Part shown: positions 1-9,990 of the stretch, piece by piece
How the letters are laid out: every line of letters starts with the position of its first letter
Numbering within the stretch: position 1 is the stretch's first letter
Assembly: GCF_013141725.1 (NCBI RefSeq)
Contig: NZ_WHNZ01000022.1
Span: 124,001-188,000, forward strand
Origin: Paenibacillus planticolens
Lineage (GTDB): Bacteria > Bacillota > Bacilli > Paenibacillales > NBRC-103111
DNA length: 64,000 nucleotides
Reading direction: 5' to 3'
Translations under genes and position numbers: made by a program
Notes under the pieces: model-generated
What the model was told of the DNA's origin: nothing
The model's input: only the letters and a program-made list of their open reading frames with translations
Database searches by the model: none

Positions 1-980
1 ACATATTAAAGTATGGGCGTCTCTTGATAAGGGATTTCAAGCTTAAACTGGATCATGGCAATGGCTTGATGAATTTTGGTAATCTGCAGGATTTCCTGCT
101 CCGAACTGTTATGGTCGGTCTGCAGCTTCGGTCTAAAGGACGGATTGTCATCATAGTATTTCTCCGCCAAGTTCAGCAGTGGGCGAAGATTGATTCCATA
201 TACGTCTTCGATGATGTCCAGATTGTTGTATCTTGCGCAGATCCGGATAATATTCGCAAGGCAGACTAGGGAACCCGCATAGGCCCCTATCCACAGGACA
301 TCATGGTTCCCCCACTGAATATCTACAGAATGGTAGTTGATCAGCGTGTCCATAATTTTATCGGGGTCCGGCCCGCGGTCATAGATATCTCCGACCACAT
401 GAAGATGGTCAACCACCAGGCGCTGGGTCGTATAAGCAAGGCCGATAATGAGCTTGTCCGCCTGGCCCAAGGAAATAATTTGCCGGTATATTTCCTCATA
501 ATAAGGGTCCTTATTGTTGGTCGAATCCGTCTTGTATAGAAGCTCTTCTACAATATATACAAACTGCTCCGGCAGAGCTTTATGCAATTTCGAGCGCGTA
601 TATTTGGAAGAGGCATAAGTAATGAGCTTAAGCATTTGTTCAATCGTTTGTCTGTACCATCGGTTCAAGGCTTGTTTATTGCACAGGTCTCCTTTAACCA
701 GCTGTATTTTTTCTTCCGGATAATAAACTAACGCCGTAAAATCATTGATTTCATGATCCGTCCAAACCTCACTGAACAAGGCTTTGATTTTCTCTTTTAC
801 GGTACCCGAACCGTTTCTTAGTACATGCTGAAAAGCCTGGAACTCCCCATGTAAATCACTAACAAAATGCTCAGTTCCCTTGGGAAGATTGGAGATTGCT
901 TCAAGGTTGATGATTTCCGTTACAACTTTTTCTTCCGTATCATATTTCTGGGCCAATAAATCTAGAAACTGTGCATCCAA
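1..980 (-). pseudogene. fbp: class III fructose-1,6-bisphosphatase, N-terminal half, frameshifted
   Basis: Encodes the gluconeogenic phosphatase that converts fructose-1,6-bisphosphate to fructose-6-phosphate, in the metallophosphatase-type class III found in Firmicutes. Metal-site motifs are visible: SDLHGEF near residue 42, [11 protein letters not shown] near 198 and WGNHD near 225. The start is TTG at 980, nine bases after a GAAGGGGG ribosome site; no better start exists. The family is about 640-670 residues. Here the frame stops at TAA (6-8) after 324 codons. Shifting frame at the TTT at 35-37 restores the expected family sequence ([11 protein letters not shown]), which runs off the window. 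So the gene carries a one-base insertion or two-base deletion, or a sequencing error. Identity is certain; inactivation is inferred. Confidence 0.85.
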
Positions 981-1114
981 AACAGATGTCCCCCTTCAAG
1001 GAAATATGGTGATGTATAAGAGAGGTTTTTTAAATGGGGCTAGCCGCGTACCTTTAAGCTTAGTGTAAACAGTAAAGGGAAAAACATTAGGTTTCCGAGG
1101 TTCCCTTTGGTACT

Positions 1115-1405
1115 CTAACTAACAGCTATTATAACTGAAACTTCACGCACTTTAACAAAAAGGGAACAGCTGCCGGCCGCGGCGATCTGCTCCCCCCTGA
1201 TTATCTTTTCCCAAATTCCATCTTCGATCTTTCCTTCTGTCACTGCGTCATCAAATGAAGATATGATCAAGCTCATTAATGCGAATTTTTCACTTGGGTT
1301 TAGTTCAGCACTTTCGTAGAATGAGACAAATTCGTTCACTCTCGATGAATCTGCACTTTCATATTCCCAATCTTGCGAATACTTTCCTAACTCAGGTAGA
1401 CTCAA
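1115..1405 (-). pseudogene. decayed hypothetical ORF overrun by a repeat hairpin
   Basis: An open frame of about 96 codons with no ribosome site at its TTG (1405). The frame is open upstream to a TGA near 1475, and a second frame there reads protein-like sequence (AWLSEQVQTHF), which suggests an upstream frameshift. The middle (FVSFYESAELNPSEKFALMSL) looks like a real helical protein. Its last third (about 1162-1194) is a G+C-rich inverted repeat that also resembles hairpins elsewhere in this window, so the true C-terminus is probably lost. I do not recognise the family. Most likely a remnant. Confidence 0.35.
1162..1194. repeat. G+C-rich hairpin repeat, member 1
   Basis: Interrupted inverted repeat: GGGA.CAG.TGCCG pairs with CGGC..CTG.TCCC around a GCCG loop. 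It shares the core GAGC/CTGCCGCGGC/GCTCC pattern with hairpins at 38461-38499 and 40899-40925. Confidence 0.5.
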
Positions 1406-1546
1406 TTTATGAGTCAGACTTTTTAGCAGTGTAGAAGGTTCTAAATTAAAATTCGTGAAAAATGGGTCTGAACCTGTTCACTCAACCAAGCAAAAAGGCC
1501 AAACTCACATATAATAGAGACATCAATAGGATAAGGGTTGATGCAG

Positions 1547-1774
1547 ATGCCATCTATAATCGGTGCCTCTAAAGTAGTCACTAACTCAGGGACCATAATC
1601 AACGGTGAATCGGTAATAATTATGGCGCCAACTCAAATCTCTAAATCTTTCAATGGAGCCGGCGCCGACGTTACTGGTGCCCACGCCATGACGTTTTCTT
1701 TCTTTAGCGTAACGACAACGTTGATTCCGACCGGTAATGGAGAGTTCTCAAAGTATCGAAGAAAGCGTTCTTGA
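1547..1774 (+). CDS. GerPA/GerPF-family spore germination protein
   Basis: Small protein of the family whose members in B. subtilis (GerPA, GerPF) help germinants reach their receptors through the spore coat. The family pattern is visible in the first 50 residues: MPSIIGASKVV, then a glycine-rich stretch, an APTQISKSFNGAG segment and a TG turn. I chose ATG 1547 because AAGGG lies nine bases upstream; TTG 1538 and ATG 1541 are also in frame. The last about 20 residues (IPTGNGEFSKYRRKRS) do not look like the family. A one-base shift near 1720 would give a more usual D-S-D ending, so a tail frameshift is possible. It stands alone, not in a gerP operon. Confidence 0.65.
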   Translation: MPSIIGASKVVTNSGTIINGESVIIMAPTQISKSFNGAGADVTGAHAMTFSFFSVTTTLIPTGNGEFSKYRRKRS

Positions 1775-1810
1775 ACTGGCTCACCCGTCACCCTCATTTA
1801 AACAACAAGA

Positions 1811-1855
1811 AAAAACGGTCCGTATTCGCTTCTATTTCGCGATATGACCGTTTTT
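1811..1855. terminator. bidirectional intrinsic terminator
   Basis: AAAAACGGTC (1811-1820) pairs with GACCGTTTTT (1846-1855), with T runs on both strands. It lies between the convergent GerP-like gene and the gene ending at 1924. Confidence 0.75.
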
Positions 1856-1923
1856 GTTTTCCTCGATATTCTTTGTGATCACCTCCTGCGATTCCCCTTC
1901 TGGTTGAGGCTATCCCGTAGTTT

Positions 1924-3609
1924 TTAATAGTGCCTTGGTTTCAGCGGAACTGATACCATCCTCATGGCCTCTTCTTCCCCCGAGTCCAGCGCAGCTGTTA
2001 CTGAATCTTCCGTCTCTGTAATCTGGAAGGAGGGAACCATCAACTCATCTCCCAAGCTTAAGGAAAGCAACAGAGCAGCCCTCTGAATGGTATGAAAATC
2101 TATCACCTTCGGTTCACCCTCATAGAGCACCAGATCCAAACCAAACGCACTCTGATCCTGGGATACACGCCATGCTAAGCTGGCGGACTCCTCTCCAAAG
2201 ATGGCGTACAGCGAACGCAATTGAACCTGAGTATCCCCTATCTTAACGCTTGCTTCAGCTCCATTTAAATCAGGTACTATTCCTTCCAAATGACCTCCGA
2301 ACTCAAGCCGCAGGCGGAAATCCGCTGCTTGAATAGAACCATCAATCCGATCTAAATTCGGATGGGTATCGCCTCCCTCGGTAAGGAACCGAACACCGAG
2401 CAATAAATCACCCTGCTCCTGCGAGCTCTTGATAACAGCCGAACAATAATCGTATCCATCATGCAAGAAGCGAAAGCGAAAATATACGGGTTTCCCCTCA
2501 TGATTCACATAACCGATCACAGGTCTTGTCTGGTTCCACATGATCTCCTCACTAAATGACCCAATGCTATAGGCTGGTGTAATATAGGTAGATGCCCATT
2601 TTTCCAAACCACTTTCGTAATTCAGGTAATACCGCTGCCGAATGACCCGCTTCTCCATACCTATTAAGAAAGGTATATAATCCTCAGGACACCGGATATC
2701 ATTCCCATAACAACCTGTATCATAAGGAACTTCATCGTCTGGGTAATAACGTAATTTACCTTGGGTAGCTAGCTGCAGAAACCCCTTCTCATCTTCTCGC
2801 AATAAAGCGCCATAGCTGCGGCAGTGAGGGCCTGCCCATTCCATCGTTTGCGGATGAATATGCTCCGCCACGGTAAACCATGCCCGGTCCAGCAATGAAT
2901 TGGCAAGCTCCTTCGCAAGAGGAATACGTGTAGCTTGACGAATATGAGACAGCTCAATAATTGCTACCTTCGTGTAAGGGGGACTGTTGTATTCCTGGAA
3001 GTTCCCCAGTTGCTCTACATGTGCTTGTATTTTCTTTAATCGGTCTAACGCATAGTCAACAAACACATTCCAGCCATAATGCTCGCCGGCAATCAAGGTA
3101 ACCAGAGAACCCATAATCGCTATGTTGGTGTAATGCGCCCCCATATTCCTCCGCACGATAGATTCGCACGCACACCATACCGCATGACGAATTTGCTCGT
3201 TCAAATCGTCTGGAATACGTTTGCCATGACGCAAGGCGATCAGTACCAACTGCTTACCGATAAAATCAGCCCAGTTCCAATCAGGCGGCGACATTTGGCT
3301 AAGCGGTTCTTCATAGAACCAAGGCCAGATGCCGTAAGTGTCGCTCTGAGTATCCTGATCCTGATGCGGCAGCAAACCCCGAATCACATGGAAAGCTCTC
3401 TCTTCATATTCCGGCAATTCAGAGTCCAGTAAAGCTGTGGCGTAAACAGCCGCATTATAGGTCCCATGCGCAGTGGGCGTGGTACTCGGTCTTAAGGTTG
3501 TATGATACGTATTGCTGTTGAGCGGCTGTCGCAGCGCTGCAAACTCGGGGTCATATTGCTCATTCCATACAACTATTTTTTTCAATAACAGCATACTCTG
3601 ATTCATCAT
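1924..3609 (-). CDS. uncharacterised protein, predicted helical-toroid fold, carbohydrate locus
   Basis: A 561-residue cytoplasmic protein (no signal peptide) that I cannot assign to a named family with confidence. The first about 330 residues are helical, with aromatic and acidic conserved-looking segments (GIWPWFYEEPLSQM near 93, PPDWNWADFIGKQL near 108, NMGAHYTNIAIMG near 155, ENSPPYTK-like near 205). This resembles the (alpha/alpha) toroids of polysaccharide-active enzymes. The C-terminal 200 residues are beta-rich. It is the last gene of the sugar ABC-transporter operon, about 80 bases after the binding-protein gene, so I infer a role in processing the imported oligosaccharide. Start ATG 3609 follows GGAGAGATC. 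Which residues are catalytic cannot be read off without a structural match. Confidence 0.7.
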   Translation of the reverse strand: MMNQSMLLLKKIVVWNEQYDPEFAALRQPLNSNTYHTTLRPSTTPTAHGTYNAAVYATALLDSELPEYEERAFHVIRGLLPHQDQDTQSDTYGIWPWFYEEPLSQMSPPDWNWADFIGKQLVLIALRHGKRIPDDLNEQIRHAVWCACESIVRRNMGAHYTNIAIMGSLVTLIAGEHYGWNVFVDYALDRLKKIQAHVEQLGNFQEYNSPPYTKVAIIELSHIRQATRIPLAKELANSLLDRAWFTVAEHIHPQTMEWAGPHCRSYGALLREDEKGFLQLATQGKLRYYPDDEVPYDTGCYGNDIRCPEDYIPFLIGMEKRVIRQRYYLNYESGLEKWASTYITPAYSIGSFSEEIMWNQTRPVIGYVNHEGKPVYFRFRFLHDGYDYCSAVIKSSQEQGDLLLGVRFLTEGGDTHPNLDRIDGSIQAADFRLRLEFGGHLEGIVPDLNGAEASVKIGDTQVQLRSLYAIFGEESASLAWRVSQDQSAFGLDLVLYEGEPKVIDFHTIQRAALLLSLSLGDELMVPSFQITETEDSVTAALDSGEEEAMRMVSVPLKPRHY

Positions 3610-3688
3610 GATCTCTCCATTTCCGGAAAATAAATCAGCGGATATCCATGCTCCTATGGAACAGGCTTCCGCTGATTCATATCTACTA

Positions 3689-5305
3689 TTATTTCAAGGA
3701 GTCTTTATTCTTCTCATACCATTCTTGTGCCAACTTCTCTACATTATCTCCACCTAGACGTTTCCATTCCTTGCGAAGCTCCTCCATGCCCTGTTGTGGA
3801 GTTGCGGAGCTGCCGCCTGTCATAATTTTGGTTTCGATCTGTACAGCAATCGGATGGAACGTTGCGATCAATTGGCTAACCTCTGGCAGATCAGGGCTGA
3901 ATGCTATGTCACGGCGGTATTTATTTTTCATGTTGATTTCCAATGAAGCGGTTTTTTGTTTCGCATAAGCTTGGGATACAGCATCCTGGGCTTCCATGAT
4001 CGGGAACCATTCCGGCTTCACTTGCCATTGACTTAAGACTGCATATTCATTGGCATAGCTGACTTCCTTACGGAATTTGTCAGCATCTATTTTTTGAGGT
4101 ACTCCGTTTATTAACTTGTGATGGGTATTCTCTTCACCAAATCTCATCGTAAACCAGCCCTTATCCAGCATCCAATCCATAAATTTAACGGCTGACTCAA
4201 TCTTGTCTTCCTTCATCTTGCTGTTGAATGCTACCAATACATTCGCTGGAAGCTCCTGGTACAAGCCGTTTTTACCGTATTTGGAAGATACCGGCTCCAT
4301 AGGAACCATCTTCGCATCGGGCACATTTTTCATTAAATCGGCATACTCTGTCGACATGTTCCAGCTACCGAAGTAAATGCCCGCTTTACCTGTAGTCCAC
4401 ATCTGACGAGCGCGCTGGAAGTTATTGTCGGTAATATATTCCTTATCGATCAAACCTTGATCAAAGAGGGTTTTCTGAAATGCTAGAGAATCCGTGTACC
4501 GATCCAAAGTCCGTCCGAACTTCAGTTTCCCTTCCTCCAGGTACCATTGATTCTCATTGGTAAAGAAGAAGGCACGCATAATTTGCACCGCATTTCCGTT
4601 AAAGACGATAGGCGTTGTATCCGCTTTGCCGTTGCCATCCGGATCCGCGTCCTTGAATTTCTTCGCCACTTCAATTAATTCTTCCACCGTCGTAGGCGCT
4701 TTCAAATTCAGCTTGTCGAGCCAATCCTGCCGGATCCAAATACCATGATTGACAATAGCATCAGGACTTCGTGAACTGGTTAAAGCGTACATTTTTCCAT
4801 TGATTGTCGTGGCAGACTTAAGCTCTGGATGCTCCTGCAAATACTTTTTATAGGTCGTGCTGTATTTCTCTATATAGCTATCTATAGGTTGAATAGCACC
4901 TTGGTTCGCGAGCTGCGCCAGATAGTTCCGATCGAATTCCCAGATCAGATCCGGTGCTGTTCCAGAGGCCACAAGCGTATTCAGTTTGGCCTGGTATTGG
5001 TTACGGGCAACGGGCACCCAATTGAGCGTAGCTGGCGAATTCGCATTGATCCACTTAGTCCACCGATTATTTTCGTAGCTTCCTTCTTCCGTAGCCACTT
5101 GACCACGGTCCATCATCGTAATACTAATCTCTTTTTTCGGGCCTACTGTTGCTGGTGCTGCTGATGCTGATGCTGATGTTGCTGCGCTAGGTGCCGGTGA
5201 GGAAGCTGTACCCGTTGTAGAACCATTAGAACTGCAAGCAGCAAGAACATAGATCGTCAGACAAGTAGCCAAGGTTGGTTTCCATATAGCGATCATTTTT
5301 TTCAT
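3689..5305 (-). CDS. extracellular solute-binding lipoprotein, sugar ABC importer
   Basis: Substrate-binding protein of a carbohydrate ABC importer (family 1, LipO-like), anchored outside the membrane by lipid. Residues 1-25 form a lipoprotein signal ending in a VLAAC lipobox; a Ser/Ala/Thr-rich linker follows, then a 480-residue bilobed binding domain. Start ATG 5305 (MKKMIAIW) is nine bases after AAGGGG; an in-frame extension to 5374 lacks a ribosome site. It lies 74 bases downstream of the second permease gene, in the order permease, permease, binding protein, which is common in Paenibacillus oligosaccharide operons. No ATPase is encoded here; such importers usually borrow a shared MsmX-type ATPase. 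The substrate is unknown. Confidence 0.9.
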   Translation of the reverse strand: MKKMIAIWKPTLATCLTIYVLAACSSNGSTTGTASSPAPSAATSASASAAPATVGPKKEISITMMDRGQVATEEGSYENNRWTKWINANSPATLNWVPVARNQYQAKLNTLVASGTAPDLIWEFDRNYLAQLANQGAIQPIDSYIEKYSTTYKKYLQEHPELKSATTINGKMYALTSSRSPDAIVNHGIWIRQDWLDKLNLKAPTTVEELIEVAKKFKDADPDGNGKADTTPIVFNGNAVQIMRAFFFTNENQWYLEEGKLKFGRTLDRYTDSLAFQKTLFDQGLIDKEYITDNNFQRARQMWTTGKAGIYFGSWNMSTEYADLMKNVPDAKMVPMEPVSSKYGKNGLYQELPANVLVAFNSKMKEDKIESAVKFMDWMLDKGWFTMRFGEENTHHKLINGVPQKIDADKFRKEVSYANEYAVLSQWQVKPEWFPIMEAQDAVSQAYAKQKTASLEINMKNKYRRDIAFSPDLPEVSQLIATFHPIAVQIETKIMTGGSSATPQQGMEELRKEWKRLGGDNVEKLAQEWYEKNKDSLK

Positions 5306-5379
5306 TTGCTTCATCCCCTTATTCATTATAAATATTATTATATCAAGGGCATTGTACCCTGAGATACCAACCATTCCTA

Positions 5380-6273
5380 TTAGCCTTTGACTGAACCAAT
5401 TAAAACACCCTTAACAAAGTGTTTCTGCAGGAACGGATAAACACATAGGATCGGTGTTATTGCAATAACGATAGCGGCCGCTTTAATACCTTCCGGCGTT
5501 AGGAGCACTGCTTCAACTCCTTCGCTTCCTGAGCCACTACTAAGCAGATTCTGATCCACTTGGTTGATCATCTGGTACAGCTTAACCATTAAGCTCAAAC
5601 TCGTCGATTTGGTAATATACAGAAGGACGCTGAAATACGAGTTCCACCAGCCAACCGCATAGAAGAGTGAAATCGCTGCCACAATGGGCTTGCATAGAGG
5701 GAGAATAATTTGAATCAGAATCCTCCAGTCTCCAGCACCGTCCAATCCGGCTGACTCCTCTATTTCTTCGGGCAAACCTTCCATGAAGGTTTTCATCACG
5801 AACAGGTTGTAAGTGCTGAGAGCAGCCGGCAGCCACAATGCCCAGTAGGAGTTCATTAAGCCCAGTTTATCGATCAAAATGAAATTTGGTATCATTCCCG
5901 AAACAAACAGCATCGTAAAGGTGACAAACATGAGCAGCGTATTACGACCAAATAATCTTTTTCGAGATAAAGGGTACGCAGCCAAGATCGTCATCGTAAT
6001 ATTGATGGCCGTCCCGACCACGGTAATCAAGATCGTATTTTTTAAAGCAACCAGCAGTTGTCCATCGTCAAACAATCGCCGATAGGCGATGGTATTGAAC
6101 TCAACTGGCCACAGAAACACCTCTCCGGATGTGATAGCTCGACTGCTGCTAAAGGAGGCTGCAATTTCATAGATAAATGGGCTCAAGGTAATAAGCGACA
6201 AGACGCCTAACAAGTAATAATTAATAACCGACCAGAATCTATGGAAGAAGCTTTCGCGAAATTCACTGTCCAT
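5380..6273 (-). CDS. sugar ABC transporter permease, LplC/YtcP type
   Basis: Inner-membrane permease of 297 residues with about six TM helices, the partner of the permease upstream. The cytoplasmic EAA loop that docks the ATPase is clear near residue 180 (EESAGLDGAGDWRILIQIIL), and the family's C-terminal KHFVKGVLIGSVKG is intact. It starts three bases after the stop of the upstream permease, so the two are almost certainly translated together. Length and motifs are normal for the MalG-like half of a type I carbohydrate importer. Confidence 0.9.
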   Translation of the reverse strand: MDSEFRESFFHRFWSVINYYLLGVLSLITLSPFIYEIAASFSSSRAITSGEVFLWPVEFNTIAYRRLFDDGQLLVALKNTILITVVGTAINITMTILAAYPLSRKRLFGRNTLLMFVTFTMLFVSGMIPNFILIDKLGLMNSYWALWLPAALSTYNLFVMKTFMEGLPEEIEESAGLDGAGDWRILIQIILPLCKPIVAAISLFYAVGWWNSYFSVLLYITKSTSLSLMVKLYQMINQVDQNLLSSGSGSEGVEAVLLTPEGIKAAAIVIAITPILCVYPFLQKHFVKGVLIGSVKG

Positions 6274-6276
6274 GTT

Positions 6277-7257
6277 TCACCATAACCCCCGTTCGCCAAA
6301 GCTTCGAATCATGCGATTAACGCTGATGACCAGAATAAGCCCAATTGCCGATTGGAATAAGCCCAAGGCTGTTGTATAGCTGTAGCTCATGTTCTGTAGA
6401 CCCACACGATACACGTACGTGCTGATCACATCCGCCACGTCTAATACAGAGTTGTTTTGAAGAACCAAAGTTTGTTCCAAACCTACGTCCATCATATGCC
6501 CCATGCGGAGAATAAGCAGGATCGCTATCGTGCTCCGAATGCCTGGAAGCGTAACATGCCACATCTGTCTCAGCTTGCCGGCTCCGTCAATCTTGGCTGC
6601 CTCATACAGCTGTGAGTCTATAGCCGCCATAGCCGCTAGATAAAGGATAGTCCCCCAACCCGCTTCCCGCCAAATGGAGGATAAGGTGTACACGACCGGC
6701 CACCAACCCGAATTAGCCATGAAATAGACGGGCTCTATGCCAAACACATTTTTCAGTACGATGTTCACCACACCTGTGCTAGGCGACAGCATCGCAATGA
6801 TAATACCACCCAAAACGACCCAGGATATAAAATGAGGGACATATAGCAAATTTTGCACAAGTCGTTTGTACCAATCCTTGCGAACTTCATTTAATAGAAG
6901 AGCCAGCATGATTGGCACTGGGAATCCGAACACGAGGCTGTATATATTCAGCATCAACGTATTGCGCAGCACCCTCCAGAAGTCCATACTCTCAAACAGC
7001 ATCTTAAAGTGCTTAAGCCCTACCCACTGACTCCCGAATATACCCTCCATTAACCGGTAATCCTTGAATGCAATGATTTCTCCTGCCATTGGCGCGTATT
7101 TAAATAAAAGATAAAAGCCGATTATAGGCAGCAGCATCATATATAGTGCTCTATCTCTTTTTAGGCTTTTCCATCTCGTCCTTTTCTTCAGCGGGACTAC
7201 GCTAGCGGCTTCCATGTTCCAATATCCATGGACCGGACTTGGAAGCTTATCCTGCAT
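6277..7257 (-). CDS. sugar ABC transporter permease, LplB type
   Basis: First gene of the importer operon; 326 residues. A cytoplasmic basic N-terminus (KKRTRWKSLKRDR) precedes about six TM helices. The EAA motif lies near residue 217 (YEAAKIDGAGKLRQMWHVTL), and the family ending (SFGERGLW) is complete. Start ATG 7257 follows GAGGGTGAAGAAAC. Its promoter should lie in the 180 bases between it and the terminator of the AraC gene. The upstream YesN-like regulator on the same strand is the obvious candidate activator. Confidence 0.9.
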   Translation of the reverse strand: MQDKLPSPVHGYWNMEAASVVPLKKRTRWKSLKRDRALYMMLLPIIGFYLLFKYAPMAGEIIAFKDYRLMEGIFGSQWVGLKHFKMLFESMDFWRVLRNTLMLNIYSLVFGFPVPIMLALLLNEVRKDWYKRLVQNLLYVPHFISWVVLGGIIIAMLSPSTGVVNIVLKNVFGIEPVYFMANSGWWPVVYTLSSIWREAGWGTILYLAAMAAIDSQLYEAAKIDGAGKLRQMWHVTLPGIRSTIAILLILRMGHMMDVGLEQTLVLQNNSVLDVADVISTYVYRVGLQNMSYSYTTALGLFQSAIGLILVISVNRMIRSFGERGLW

Positions 7258-7435
7258 GTTTCTTCACCCTCTCGTCTTCAATGTTTCGTCTGCATCGTTA
7301 TTTCCTGTTGATGCCTTGATCATAAAACATAAAAGCCTGAGAGGGCTACAGACGCATTCTAAGACCCGTTCATTTTTTTACGAAACAGGGCTTCGCATTT
7401 TTTAATACGGGTTCACTTTCTTATTAAAACGCAGT

Positions 7436-7462
7436 AAAAACCCAGATATGACGCGGGTTTTT
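7436..7462 (-). terminator. terminator of the AraC-sensor gene
   Basis: AAAAACCC (7436-7443) and GGGTTTTT (7455-7462) form a short hairpin with a T run on the minus strand. It separates the regulator gene from the transporter operon. Confidence 0.6.
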
Positions 7463-7523
7463 GCGATTTCAAACACAAATAGCACCCCTTTGTTAGAAGG
7501 AGGTGCCATCTTTGCAGGTATGG

Positions 7524-9833
7524 TTATAGCCCGGCAGGCTCCGGTTTCAACATGCGTTCCCGGTATTCCGTTGGCGTTAAGCCCGTATATTTCTTAAAGG
7601 TGCGGAGAAAACTTCTTGTGTTCGTATATCCGACAGCCTCCGATACGTCGTTTACCTTAATTGATTTATCTTTCAATAGCTCCAAGGAAGCTTTAATGCG
7701 AATTTCGATTAGACAATCAATGAAATTATTTTCCGTGTATTCCTTAAATAATTTACTGATATAAGGAGGGCTCAGGTGGAACAGCTCAGCCAATCGGTCC
7801 AAGGACAAGTCATGCTCGTGGTAATGCTCCCGAATATATTCAAGCATCCGATCAATCGTATCATTCTTGCCACGTTGGTTTCGCTTACCCTCAATCTGAG
7901 AAGCCAATTCATTGAGAATATCACCTACGAGCTGCTCCGCTTCCTTCCAGTTCTCGCACCTTGCTATCCTGTCATATACGCTCGTCAGAGGCCCTAGGGA
8001 CATTTCTGGTTCGATCCCAATAGCGTTGACAGACTGAAGTGATTTCATAATGAGATCGTAACACAACTGCCGAATAAGCTCAGGGGGAAGATTGCCTTCC
8101 ACCGCCTCCCGAAAAGTAGCTGACAGATGAGCAAGCATCTTGCCTCGATCTGTCTGTCTCATCGCATCTATCACGGGATCTGTCATTCGGCTGAGCTTGT
8201 AATAATCAGGTCGGTCCGGTGATTGCAGATCATCCACAGAAATGACGGAATGTTTACCGAAAATCATTTTGTAATGGAGCGCTTTTTGCGATTCATCGTA
8301 TGAAGCTGGAATTTCCTTCATCTCCATGCGGCATTTTCCGACACCAACCGTAACAATTAAGCCGAATTGCTTTTTCATCACATCCAGAATTAACTCAAAA
8401 ATGGCTAACGTTCTTAGATGATTTTGCTCCAAATCGCCTTCTGCGAAGCTGATAATGACTGCTGCGCGACCGCCGCCCAAATCAATAGCAGCTCCTGCAT
8501 GCTCCGTACGAATCAGCTCCTCTGCCACATTACAGAACATGTAAGTATACAGTGTTTCGTCCCTTGGAGAGAGTCGTTCCCCCTCCTTACTAATCTCGGC
8601 CGTACATACCACATAACGTTCTGGATACATCTGGATCCCGAGCAATTCCATATGATGATTCACCACATGATAATCCGATCGATCGCCATGAAGCAGATCC
8701 ATCATGATTCTCCATTTCAGCATTGGTTTAGAGTCCCTCATATGCTGCTCCAAATAATCCCGATCCTTCAGGATCTGATCAAAAGCATGCTCCAGATTAC
8801 TAAGGCCTATAGGTTCATTCCCCTGCCCTCTTCCCTTATTTACACCGGATAATTTACCAACCAATCGATCCAACGGCCTAAAGGTCCAACGGTTCACATA
8901 AAATAAGGCGCCAAGAGCTAATACGAACATAGCGATAGCAAATACCAGCAGCAAGTTGCGCGTAACTTTAATCGGCTCAAAAAACTCGGATACAGGAATA
9001 ATATTCACGAACTTCCAACCCGTATAACTGGATGTCCGATAAAAAACAGATTGCTGAATACCGTCGAGCTTCACATTAAAGGAGCCACTTCCTTCGTCCA
9101 ACAAAATTTGTTGAATGTAGGGTAACGATGTCATATTTCGATAAAGCTGCGTTTTGTCGTCATGCGTAACCACATTGCCTTGGGCATCCAGAATAAAAAT
9201 ATGGCCAGCATGGTTGCCCTCATAAATTTCCTTCGTCCAGCGAAATAATTGATCTTCTTTAATGCTAATAGCCGTAAGCCCCTTTCGGAAGCCCGGACTG
9301 CTGAGAGAAGGAAAGCTGCGTACCAAGGTGACTACATCCTGAGTTTCTTTGCCATCCCACACCTTTTGGGTGCTTAACCACTTGAAATATTCAGGCATAT
9401 CTACATATTGACTTAACCAGTTGAACTCTTTAGAAGTCTGCTTCAAATAAGTTGCTTCCGTCATCAAATCTCCGCTTACATGCGAATAAGCAAACACAGA
9501 TGCATAATTGGGGTTATTCCCAATAAAATCCTTCAACTTCGTTGTCAACGTGTAAAAAACGCCAAAACGTTGAGGCTCATCGCTATAACTATTATTCATA
9601 AAATACGTAAATTCCAGGCTCTCGGTCATGGAAAGCAAGTCCTTTTCTGTCTGACGGAAAGTCGCCTCCATTTTCGAATCGACTTGTTTGAGCAGCGCGA
9701 GATTGGTATCGTTCAAGTCCTTCTGTAGCTTGCCCACCGTACTGGTATAGGAAAGCAAAGAGGTCAGCGCGATAATCAACATGAATACGATCCCATATAT
9801 GATCATGGCTTTTCCTGAAATGCTATTTCTCAT
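7524..9833 (-). CDS. membrane-bound AraC-family regulator (YesN-like, Cache sensor)
   Basis: One-protein sensor and activator of about 769 residues. A TM helix near residues 8-30 and another near 288-310 enclose an extracellular sensor region of Cache type. A cytoplasmic linker follows, and a two-helix-turn-helix AraC DNA-binding domain lies near 665-760 (LSLDRLAELFHLSPPYISKLF and NDVSEAVGYTNTRSFLRTFKKYTGLTPTEYR). Start ATG 9833 is preceded by TTGGAGGCGATC; an in-frame start at 9866 has no ribosome site. This architecture sits beside sugar importers and glycosidase genes throughout Paenibacillus, usually as the local activator. Here it lies directly between the importer operon and the two secreted glycosidases, so either or both may be its targets. 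Confidence 0.88.
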   Translation of the reverse strand: MRNSISGKAMIIYGIVFMLIIALTSLLSYTSTVGKLQKDLNDTNLALLKQVDSKMEATFRQTEKDLLSMTESLEFTYFMNNSYSDEPQRFGVFYTLTTKLKDFIGNNPNYASVFAYSHVSGDLMTEATYLKQTSKEFNWLSQYVDMPEYFKWLSTQKVWDGKETQDVVTLVRSFPSLSSPGFRKGLTAISIKEDQLFRWTKEIYEGNHAGHIFILDAQGNVVTHDDKTQLYRNMTSLPYIQQILLDEGSGSFNVKLDGIQQSVFYRTSSYTGWKFVNIIPVSEFFEPIKVTRNLLLVFAIAMFVLALGALFYVNRWTFRPLDRLVGKLSGVNKGRGQGNEPIGLSNLEHAFDQILKDRDYLEQHMRDSKPMLKWRIMMDLLHGDRSDYHVVNHHMELLGIQMYPERYVVCTAEISKEGERLSPRDETLYTYMFCNVAEELIRTEHAGAAIDLGGGRAAVIISFAEGDLEQNHLRTLAIFELILDVMKKQFGLIVTVGVGKCRMEMKEIPASYDESQKALHYKMIFGKHSVISVDDLQSPDRPDYYKLSRMTDPVIDAMRQTDRGKMLAHLSATFREAVEGNLPPELIRQLCYDLIMKSLQSVNAIGIEPEMSLGPLTSVYDRIARCENWKEAEQLVGDILNELASQIEGKRNQRGKNDTIDRMLEYIREHYHEHDLSLDRLAELFHLSPPYISKLFKEYTENNFIDCLIEIRIKASLELLKDKSIKVNDVSEAVGYTNTRSFLRTFKKYTGLTPTEYRERMLKPEPAGL

Positions 9834-9946
9834 GATCGCCTCCAAAGTCTTCGCTGGCTCTTTCATTCGGCAGCGTAGTTTTATTGTGCTATTGTAGCAT
9901 AATCATAAGCGCAGAATCACAAAATTTACCAGCCTATCTAACATAT

Positions 9947-9976
9947 AAAAAAACTGCCCGTTCTTATAGCGGGCAG
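9947..9976 (-). terminator. terminator after the glycosidase operon
   Basis: Read on the minus strand, CTGCCCG (9976-9970) and CGGGCAG (9960-9954) form a perfect 7-bp stem followed by a seven-base T run. Confidence 0.8.
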
Positions 9977-9990
9977 CTTCTGGCCAGTTA

